Assembly: GCF_032154225.1 (NCBI RefSeq)
Contig: NZ_JALDYF010000006.1
Coordinates: 124,001 to 188,000, forward strand
DNA: 64,000 nucleotides
Source of the DNA: Psychrobacillus sp032154225
GTDB taxonomy: Bacteria; Bacillota; Bacilli; Bacillales_A; Planococcaceae
Direction of reading: 5' to 3'
Below, piece after piece: positions 58,187-64,000 of this stretch. The translations under genes were made by a program, and so were the position numbers. The number at the start of each line of letters is the position of its first letter. Position 1 is the stretch's first letter. The notes beneath the pieces are model-generated. The model worked only from the letters and a program-made list of their open reading frames with translations. It was not told the origin of the DNA and made no database searches.

Positions 58187-58858
58187 ATGTTTAGTCGGAT
58201 GAAAGAAGACATAGCGGTTGTATTTGAGCAAGATCCCGCTGCAACGAGCAAGCTTGAAGTAGTGTTAACTTATGCAGGTTTACATGCTATTTGGAGTCAT
58301 CGAGTGGCACATGCTTTTTATAAAAAAAAGCTATTCTTTTTAGCCAGAGTTATTTCGCAAGTGAGTAGATTTTTCACAGGAATTGAAATTCATCCGGGTG
58401 CAACTATTGGGCGACGTTTTTTCATAGACCATGGAATGGGTGTTGTAATCGGGGAAACATGTGAAATTGGGGATGACTGTACAATTTATCAAGGGGTAAC
58501 GCTTGGTGGTACAGGAAAGCAAAAAGGAAAAAGACATCCTACGCTTGAAAATAATGTACTCGTTGCAACAGGAGCGAAAGTGTTAGGTTCTATAACAATC
58601 GGAGAAAATAGCAAGGTTGGAGCAGGTTCAGTTGTGTTGAAAGATGTTCCTACAGATTCAACAGTAGTTGGTATTCCGGGTGTAGTTGTTATTCAGGATG
58701 GAAAAAAGGTAAAGAGAAATTTAGACCATCAAGATTTGCCTGATCCATTTGCAGATAGATGCAAGCAAATGGAGATGGATATTATCGAATTAAACGAAGA
58801 AGTAAATAGACTAAAGAAAGAAAAGGAGAAAAAAAGCTATGTCGATTCAAATATTTAA
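58187..58858 (+). CDS. cysE: Serine O-acetyltransferase
   Basis: 223 residues. Helical N-terminus and left-handed beta-helix with hexapeptide repeats (IGRRFFIDHGMGVVIGETCE, TLGGTGKQKGKRHPTLENNV). Makes O-acetylserine from serine for cysteine synthesis. A Lys/Glu-rich tail ends it. Overlaps cysS by 20 bases; both under the T-box. Confidence 0.95.
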   Translation: MFSRMKEDIAVVFEQDPAATSKLEVVLTYAGLHAIWSHRVAHAFYKKKLFFLARVISQVSRFFTGIEIHPGATIGRRFFIDHGMGVVIGETCEIGDDCTIYQGVTLGGTGKQKGKRHPTLENNVLVATGAKVLGSITIGENSKVGAGSVVLKDVPTDSTVVGIPGVVVIQDGKKVKRNLDHQDLPDPFADRCKQMEMDIIELNEEVNRLKKEKEKKSYVDSNI

Positions 58859-60239
58859 TACATTAAAACGCGAAAAAGAACTTTTTGTACCTTTGGAAGA
58901 AGGAAAGGTAAAAATGTATGTATGTGGACCAACTGTGTATAACTATATCCATATAGGAAATTCACGTCCTGTTATTGTGTACGACACGGTGCGAAAATAT
59001 TTGCAATACCGAGGGTATGACGTGACTTTTGTTTCTAACTTTACTGACGTGGATGATAAAATTATTAAAGCTGCAAATGAGCTAGGTGAAGATGTATCTG
59101 AGTTAACAGAGCGTTTTATTAAAGCGTATTTTGCAGATGTGGAGGCGCTAGGTTGCAGTAGAGCGGACGCACATCCTCGTGTGACGGAACATATGGATGG
59201 GATTATTGAATTTATTGAGGCGTTAGAGAAAAAAGGCTACGCATATGAATCTCAAGGAGATGTGTATTACCGCACGCGGAAATTTGACGGCTACGGTAAA
59301 CTATCGCATCAATCAGTGGATGATTTGAAAGTTGGAGCACGTGTTGAAGCTGGAGAAAAGAAAGAAGATGCACTAGATTTTGCTCTTTGGAAAGCTGCAA
59401 AACCAGGAGAAATTTTCTGGGAAAGCCCATGGGGGAACGGACGTCCTGGTTGGCATATTGAGTGTTCTGTAATGGCACGTGAAATACTTGGAGATACAAT
59501 AGATATCCATGCTGGCGGGCAAGATTTAACATTCCCTCATCATGAAAATGAAATTGCTCAATCCGAAGCGATGACAGGGAAAACATTTGCAAGATATTGG
59601 ATGCATAACGGCTATATTAATATTGATAATGAAAAAATGTCGAAATCACTAGGAAATTTTGTTTTAGTCAATGATATTCGCCAACAAATTGATCCGCAAA
59701 TTTTACGCTTCTTTATGTTGGGTGTGCATTATCGTCATCCGATTAACTATTCAAGAGAATTAGTAGAGCAAGCAGAAGCTGGTCTAGAGCGTATTCGTAC
59801 TGCTTATACGAATATATTGCACCGTTTAAATGCAACTGCAAATTTAGGTGACCACCATGATATTTGGTTACACAAAATCGAAGAAGTAAAAGAGCAGTTC
59901 ATCATCGCAATGGATGATGATTTTAATACGGCAAACGGAATTGCGGCGATTTTTGAATTATCGAAGCTTGCAAATACGTACTTGCTGGAAAAACAAACTT
60001 CAGAGAAAGTATTGAAGCAATTTATCGCAGTGTTGGATGAACTAACTGCAGTTTTAGGGCTTTCATTGAAAAAAGAAGCAGAAGTATTAGACGAAGAAAT
60101 TGATGCGCTAATTGCAGAACGTAATCAAGCGAGGGAAGATAGAAACTTTGCTCGTGCGGATGAAATAAGAGATCAATTGAAAGAGTTGAATATTATTTTA
60201 GAAGATACTGCTCAAGGTATTCGATGGAAAAGAGGATAA
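58839..60239 (+). CDS. cysS: Cysteinyl-tRNA synthetase
   Basis: 466 residues. Class I signatures YNYIHIGNSRP and KMSKSLGN; zinc ligands in MYVCGPTVY and WHIECSVM...HHENE. Charges tRNA-Cys. Followed at 4 bases by mrnC. Confidence 0.96.
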   Translation: MSIQIFNTLKREKELFVPLEEGKVKMYVCGPTVYNYIHIGNSRPVIVYDTVRKYLQYRGYDVTFVSNFTDVDDKIIKAANELGEDVSELTERFIKAYFADVEALGCSRADAHPRVTEHMDGIIEFIEALEKKGYAYESQGDVYYRTRKFDGYGKLSHQSVDDLKVGARVEAGEKKEDALDFALWKAAKPGEIFWESPWGNGRPGWHIECSVMAREILGDTIDIHAGGQDLTFPHHENEIAQSEAMTGKTFARYWMHNGYINIDNEKMSKSLGNFVLVNDIRQQIDPQILRFFMLGVHYRHPINYSRELVEQAEAGLERIRTAYTNILHRLNATANLGDHHDIWLHKIEEVKEQFIIAMDDDFNTANGIAAIFELSKLANTYLLEKQTSEKVLKQFIAVLDELTAVLGLSLKKEAEVLDEEIDALIAERNQAREDRNFARADEIRDQLKELNIILEDTAQGIRWKRG

Positions 60240-60243
60240 GTTA

Positions 60244-60666
60244 GTGGAGAAGTTTAAGCTATCAGATGTAAAACAACTTAATTCTCTTGCTCTTGCTTAT
60301 ATGGGAGATGCTGTATTCGAGCAAGTCGTTCGGGAGCATCTCATCCGTTCGGGGCGTGTAAAGCCGAATATTTTGCATAAAGAAGCGACAAAATATGTAT
60401 CTGCAAAAGCGCAAGCAATGATTGTTCGAGGGTTTATAAATACGAACTTTTTAACAGAAGAAGAGCAAGCTGTACTAAGACGAGGCCGAAACGCGAAGTC
60501 TGGTACAGTTCCTAAAAATACAGACGTACAAACGTATCATTACAGTACGGCATTTGAAGCAGTTATTGGAAGCTTGTATTTGAGTGAGCAAAAGGAGCGT
60601 TTGCAGGAAGTACTTGATTTTGCTATTAACTACATCGATGAACAGAAAGGGGAGAATAAAAAATGA
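60244..60666 (+). CDS. mrnC: Mini-ribonuclease III
   Basis: 140 residues, RNase III catalytic domain only: LALAYMGDAVFEQVVREHLI holds the acidic site. Matures 23S rRNA ends. GTG start; overlaps rlmB by 4 bases. Confidence 0.93.
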   Translation: MEKFKLSDVKQLNSLALAYMGDAVFEQVVREHLIRSGRVKPNILHKEATKYVSAKAQAMIVRGFINTNFLTEEEQAVLRRGRNAKSGTVPKNTDVQTYHYSTAFEAVIGSLYLSEQKERLQEVLDFAINYIDEQKGENKK

Positions 60667-61424
60667 CAGAACAAACAGAGCAAACAGGAGAAATTATTGC
60701 TGGCAAAAACCCGGTCGTAGAAGCGCTTCGTTCAGGTAGAGATATGAACAAGGTGTGGATTGCAGAAGGGGTGCAAAAAACTGGTATTTCAGAAATTATT
60801 CAGTTGGCAAAGGATGCAGGGATTATCGTGCAATTTGTCCCTAAAAAGAAGTTGGATGGTTTAACGGATGCTAATCACCAAGGGATTGTTGCTTCAGTAG
60901 CAGCTTATCGTTATGCAGAGCTAGATGATTTATTTGCTTTAGCAAAGAGTAAGCAAGAGGACCCTCTTTTCATTATTTTAGATGAAATTGAAGATCCGCA
61001 TAATTTTGGGTCTATTATGCGTACAGCTGATGCTGTTGGGGCGCACGGTATCATTATTCCAAAGCGACGTGCAGTAGGATTGACGGCGGTAGTTGCAAAG
61101 GCTTCTACTGGTGCTATCGAGCATGTTCCGGTATATCGTGTAGGGAATTTAGCGCAAACTGTCGATGAGTTAAAAGCGCGTGGCGTTTGGATTGCTGGAA
61201 CGGATGCAGCTAAGTCTACAGATTATCGAAATATGGACGCAACACTTCCGCTTGCACTTATTATTGGTAGCGAAGGAAAAGGAATGAGCCGTTTATTGAA
61301 AGAGAAGTGTGATTTTCTTTACCATTTGCCAATGGTCGGCCACGTTACTAGTTTAAATGCGTCTGTTGCAACGGCGATACTTTTATATGAAGTATTGCGC
61401 GTAAGACGTCCGCTTAAAGGATAA
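60663..61424 (+). CDS. rlmB: 23S rRNA 2'-O-ribose methyltransferase RlmB (TrmH family)
   Basis: 253 residues. N-terminal L30e-like substrate domain and SPOUT catalytic domain with NFGSIMRTADAVG, GSEGKGMSRL and SLNASVATAILLYE, the knotted SAM site. Positions between mrnC and rae1 as in B. subtilis. Confidence 0.92.
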   Translation: MTEQTEQTGEIIAGKNPVVEALRSGRDMNKVWIAEGVQKTGISEIIQLAKDAGIIVQFVPKKKLDGLTDANHQGIVASVAAYRYAELDDLFALAKSKQEDPLFIILDEIEDPHNFGSIMRTADAVGAHGIIIPKRRAVGLTAVVAKASTGAIEHVPVYRVGNLAQTVDELKARGVWIAGTDAAKSTDYRNMDATLPLALIIGSEGKGMSRLLKEKCDFLYHLPMVGHVTSLNASVATAILLYEVLRVRRPLKG

Positions 61425-61428
61425 GTGC

Positions 61429-61938
61429 ATGCAAATTTTATTGGTCGATGGTTATAACATCATTGGCGCATGGAATGAATTAAGGGTTTTAAAGAAAAGT
61501 AAATTATTAGATGCTAGAGACCGGCTGATAGAGTTGATGGCAGAATACAAAGCATTCACAGGTATGCGAGTCATTGTTGTTTTTGATGCGCATTTAGTTC
61601 CAGGAATAGAAAGTAAGAAGAAGCAATATGATGTAGAGATTATTTATACGAGAGAAAATGAAACGGCAGATGAACGAATAGAAAAACTTACGCAAGAACT
61701 AAGTGGTAGAAAAACTCAAATTCACGTAGCTACTTCAGATATGACAGAACAAAGAGTAGTTTTTGGACAAGGTGCTTTAAGAAAATCCGCAAGGGAATTT
61801 GAAATTGAAATGCTTTCTATTTCGACGGATATTACGAAGAAAGTCAAGCATATTCAGGAAGAGAGACCGAGTGCAAAGATTCCTTTGTCGGAAGAAGTTG
61901 CGGAAATTTTCGAAAAATGGCGACGTGGAATGAAATGA
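61429..61938 (+). CDS. rae1: Rae1 (YacP) ribosome-associated NYN endoribonuclease
   Basis: 169 residues. NYN/PIN-type: LLVDGYNIIGAW at the start, VIVVFDAH, and TSDMTEQRVVFGQGALR. Rae1 cleaves mRNA in the ribosomal A site. It is the last gene of the cysE operon. Confidence 0.9.
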   Translation: MQILLVDGYNIIGAWNELRVLKKSKLLDARDRLIELMAEYKAFTGMRVIVVFDAHLVPGIESKKKQYDVEIIYTRENETADERIEKLTQELSGRKTQIHVATSDMTEQRVVFGQGALRKSAREFEIEMLSISTDITKKVKHIQEERPSAKIPLSEEVAEIFEKWRRGMK

Positions 61939-61942
61939 TCCA

Positions 61943-61972
61943 TTGACGCTGTAAAATTTCTTCCTGTATACT
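61943..61972 (+). promoter_or_regulatory. Sigma-A promoter of sigH
   Basis: TTGACG (61943-61948), 18-base spacer, TATACT (61967-61972), about 35 bases before sigH. Confidence 0.7.
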
Positions 61973-62008
61973 TGGGATAACTATTCGTAGAATGCCGAGG
62001 TGACTTCA

Positions 62009-62653
62009 TTGGAAAAGACAGAACTAATTCTACAACAATTGGATAGTTTGCAAGATGAAGAACTTGTCGAGATGGTTCATCAAGGGAACACGGAAGCTTT
62101 AGATTTTTTAATAACAAAGTATCGCTCGTTTGTAAGAATGAAAGGTAGATCATACTTTTTAGTTGGAGCGGACAAAGAAGACATCCTTCAAGAAGGGATG
62201 ATTGGGTTGTATAAAGCAATCCGGGATTTTCGAGAGGAAAAGCTAGCTTCGTTTCGAGCGTTTGCAGAGTTGTGTATTACTCGACAAATTATTACAGCGA
62301 TTAAAACAGCCACACGTCAAAAGCATATACCTTTAAATTCATATGTGTCATTGGACAAGCCTATATATGATGAAGAATCGGATAGAACGCTTATGGATAT
62401 GATCGCTGGCTCTGTTATCGATGATCCGGAAGAATTAATCATCAATCGTGAGGACTATGATTATATGGAAGGGAAAATGACGGAAATTTTAAGTGAGCTA
62501 GAGCAGCAAGTGTTAGCTTTATACTTAGATGGACAGTCGTATCAGGAAATTTCAGAGGAATTAAATCGACATGTAAAATCAATTGATAATGCACTTCAAC
62601 GGGTAAAGCGCAAATTGGAGCGATATATGGAGATTGGTAGTAATTATGCATGA
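62009..62653 (+). CDS. sigH: RNA polymerase sigma factor SigH
   Basis: 214 residues. Region 2 (DILQEGMIGLYKAIRDFREE, FAELCITRQIITAIKTATRQ) and region 4 (LDGQSYQEISEELNRHVKSI). Drives early sporulation and stationary-phase genes. TTG at 62009 six bases after GAGGTG. Confidence 0.94.
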   Translation: MEKTELILQQLDSLQDEELVEMVHQGNTEALDFLITKYRSFVRMKGRSYFLVGADKEDILQEGMIGLYKAIRDFREEKLASFRAFAELCITRQIITAIKTATRQKHIPLNSYVSLDKPIYDEESDRTLMDMIAGSVIDDPEELIINREDYDYMEGKMTEILSELEQQVLALYLDGQSYQEISEELNRHVKSIDNALQRVKRKLERYMEIGSNYA

Positions 62654-62667
62654 ACACTGGGATTTTG

Positions 62668-62696
62668 TTGACACAGTTTATGTAAGGTGATAATCT
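62668..62696 (+). promoter_or_regulatory. Promoter for rpmG-secE
   Basis: TTGACA (62668-62673) and TAATCT (62691-62696) with a 17-base spacer; an overlapping GATAAT at 15 bases is an alternative -10. Confidence 0.55.
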
Positions 62697-62729
62697 TGAA
62701 AAAGACTTATACGCCAAAAAGGTGAGAAA

Positions 62730-62879
62730 ATGACAAAGAAAATTGTCTTGAGTTGTGTGCAATGTGGTCACCGAAATTATACGGTTCCAGCATTAAAAGA
62801 GGGCGCTTCTATACGTATAGAACGAAAGAAATATTGTACGCATTGTAACGTACATACTCTCCATAAACAAACGTTGTGA
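62730..62879 (+). CDS. rpmG: 50S ribosomal protein L33 (zinc-binding type)
   Basis: 49 residues: MTKKIVLSCVQCGHRNYT then RKKYCTHCNVHTLHKQTL. Two CXXC pairs make the zinc ribbon (C+ form). Site AAAAGGTGAG before ATG. Position between sigH and secE is conserved. Confidence 0.93.
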   Translation: MTKKIVLSCVQCGHRNYTVPALKEGASIRIERKKYCTHCNVHTLHKQTL

Positions 62880-62922
62880 GTATGTAGGTGAGATAGATTT
62901 TCCGTATGGAGGTTTAGCTAGA

Positions 62923-63108
62923 ATGGCTAATGTTGGAGGATTTTTTAAAAATGTAATGTCAGAAATGCGAAAAGTAAGCTGGCCTAAGAAGAAAGAACTT
63001 ACACGATATACAGTTATCGTACTGGCGACAGTTGTAGCAGCAGCTATATTCTTTGCTATAGTAGATTTAGGGATTTCAGAACTTTTCCGTTGGTACTTAG
63101 ATTTATAA
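62923..63108 (+). CDS. secE: SecE preprotein translocase subunit
   Basis: 61 residues, one membrane helix (about 30-52) after the amphipathic FFKNVMSEMRKVSWPKKKEL signature. Stabilises SecY. RBS GGAGGTTTAG. Confidence 0.95.
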   Translation: MANVGGFFKNVMSEMRKVSWPKKKELTRYTVIVLATVVAAAIFFAIVDLGISELFRWYLDL

Positions 63109-63137
63109 AGCGTAATAGGTAAATATTTTTTGAAAAT

Positions 63138-63167
63138 AGCCCGTCTAAGTTAGCGAACGGGTTTTTT
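63138..63167 (+). terminator. Terminator after secE
   Basis: AGCCCGT / ACGGGTT with six T. Confidence 0.7.
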
Positions 63168-63211
63168 CATTTGTCTAAGAAAAGGAGGGAAGGACGAATT
63201 GTCCTCTAACT

Positions 63212-63745
63212 ATGGAAAAAAATTGGTATGTCGTTCATACTTATTCAGGGTATGAAAATAAAGTAAAAGCAAACTTAGAAAAACGTGTTGAAACAATGGG
63301 TATGTCGGATAAAATTTTCCGTGTATTTATCCCTGAACAAGAAGAAACAGATTTTAAAGATGGTAAAAAACGTGTAGTTGTGAGAAAAACTTTCCCAGGG
63401 TACGTGTTTGTAGAACTAATCATGACAGATGATGCTTGGTATGTTGTTCGAAATACTCCAGGTGTAACTGGATTTCTTGGTTCATCAGGTGGAGGTACAA
63501 AACCAACGCCACTACCACCAGAAGAAGTTCAATCTATGTTGAAACAAATGGGCGCGACAGAACGTACAGTAGAAGTAGACTTCTCTGTTGGAGAGATGGT
63601 AGAAATTCTAGAAGGTCCGTTTGCTCACTTCCAAGGTAAAGTAGAAACAATTGATACTACTAAAGCGAAAGTAACTGTTTCTGTTGATATGTTTGGAAGA
63701 GAAACAAATATGGAGCTAGACTTTGACCAAGTGCATAAAATTTAA
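63212..63745 (+). CDS. nusG: NusG transcription factor
   Basis: 177 residues. NGN domain (WYVVHTYSGYENKVKANLEK, FPGYVFVELIMTDDAWYVVR) and KOW domain (VGEMVEILEGPFAHFQGKVE). Couples transcription with translation or pausing. Confidence 0.96.
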   Translation: MEKNWYVVHTYSGYENKVKANLEKRVETMGMSDKIFRVFIPEQEETDFKDGKKRVVVRKTFPGYVFVELIMTDDAWYVVRNTPGVTGFLGSSGGGTKPTPLPPEEVQSMLKQMGATERTVEVDFSVGEMVEILEGPFAHFQGKVETIDTTKAKVTVSVDMFGRETNMELDFDQVHKI

Positions 63746-63760
63746 TTTTTATATTACCAC

Positions 63761-63789
63761 TTGCGAAAAAAACAAAAAAGTGATATCAT
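63761..63789 (+). promoter_or_regulatory. Promoter of the rplK operon
   Basis: TTGCGA (63761-63766), 17 bases, TATCAT (63784-63789). Confidence 0.65.
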
Positions 63790-63796
63790 TTCAAAG

Positions 63797-63917
63797 GTCA
63801 GACTAAAAAAAGTCTGCATTAATTTTTATAATGTTATCAGCGCAGAGCTGAGAGACAGATATTTGAGTGGGAGGGGCAACCCAATTACCACATCACGGAC
63901 TTAAGGAGGTGTGTCTC
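63797..63917 (+). promoter_or_regulatory. rplK leader, possible ribosomal-protein binding
   Basis: A hairpin CAGACT-AAAA-AGTCTG (63798-63814, weak T run) is followed by a structured region (GTGGGAGGGGCAACCC) and the site TTAAGGAGGTG. Such leaders of L11 operons can bind L1 or L11, but I cannot prove it here. Confidence 0.4.
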
Positions 63918-64000
63918 GTGGCTAAAAAAGTGATTAAAGTTGTTAAATTACAAATTCCTGCTGGTAAAGCAAATCCAGCACCGCCGGTTGGTCCAGCATT
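63918..64000 (+). CDS. rplK: 50S ribosomal protein L11 (5' part)
   Basis: GTG start after AAGGAGGTG; the first residues AKKVIKVVKLQIPAGKANPA match L11 N-terminus, including the proline-rich PAPPVGPA. The gene runs off the window. Confidence 0.93.
   Translation, partial: MAKKVIKVVKLQIPAGKANPAPPVGPA

Noticed and set aside
58011..58202. Open frame of 63 codons inside the T-box leader
   Set aside because: It runs through the conserved T-box and terminator sequences and lacks a ribosome-binding site; the RNA structure explains the region.
1..64000. CRISPR arrays, tRNA or rRNA genes, insertion sequences
   Set aside because: No regularly spaced direct repeats, no transposase, and no cloverleaf or rRNA-like stretches were recognised.

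Overview
The window reads as a low-GC, Gram-positive chromosome of the order Bacillales. The run ctsR-mcsA-mcsB-clpC-radA-yacL-ispD-ispF-gltX-cysE-cysS-mrnC-rlmB-rae1-sigH-rpmG-secE-nusG-rplK (47.7-64 kb) is the conserved Bacillus-type block. A CotD-like coat protein and sigH indicate a spore former. Several families (DUF4003, DUF6509, DUF4825) and a dispersed GCCTCCGGCGG intergenic repeat point to the Planococcaceae (Psychrobacillus, Sporosarcina or Lysinibacillus relatives). The genus is an inference; no rRNA is present to settle it.

Layout. 0-12.5 kb: single genes and short operons. These are an acetyl-CoA hydrolase/CoA-transferase, YitT and DedA membrane proteins, an aldehyde dehydrogenase with its DUF779 partner behind a CcpA-type cre site, a nitroreductase, an AlkD-like repair protein, a Cu/Zn-SOD lipoprotein with a CAP-domain protein, a soluble chemoreceptor with a C-terminal zinc-binding (CZB) domain, and a MarR/MFS efflux pair. 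12.6-24.2 kb: small membrane proteins, AlaX, ASCH, glyoxalase-like and beta-lactamase-like proteins, an unlinked MurE-like ligase, a SRPBCC/ArsR pair behind a perfect 22-bp inverted repeat, RluF and a thioesterase.

24.3-37.6 kb: a complete ethanolamine-utilisation microcompartment locus, eutWV-eutH-eutS-eutP-eutA-eutB-eutC-eutL-eutE-eutM-pduL-eutN-(BMC-H)-mdh. EutW/EutV are the sensor kinase and the ANTAR antiterminator. A sigma-A promoter precedes eutW. Two intrinsic terminators, before eutH and before eutA, each overlap a small hairpin with the same AAAGGC hexaloop, which fits EutV-controlled antitermination. EutBC would split ethanolamine, EutE oxidise acetaldehyde to acetyl-CoA, and PduL with EutP carry it on to acetyl-phosphate and acetate. 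No eutG, eutT, eutQ or eutJ is present. A malate dehydrogenase gene closes the operon, which is unusual and may concern NAD recycling.

37.7-47.4 kb: a membrane protein of unknown function, RtcB, CorA, a small protein phosphatase and a BCCT betaine-type transporter. Next comes a SAM-I riboswitch with a strong promoter and a terminator but no gene to control. It is followed by a CotD-like protein, an LD-carboxypeptidase and a methyltransferase. An RsgA-type GTPase follows, preceded by a 21-codon leader peptide and an attenuator-like terminator. 47.5-64 kb: heat-shock regulon genes under a perfect CtsR operator, isoprenoid genes, gltX, a cysteine T-box before cysE-cysS, RNA-processing genes, sigH and the start of the ribosomal protein region. 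disA is absent from its usual place between radA and yacL.

Most striking: the mdh-tailed eut operon with its two look-alike antiterminators, the orphan SAM riboswitch, the leader-peptide-controlled GTPase, and a 90-nt structured repeat present twice.
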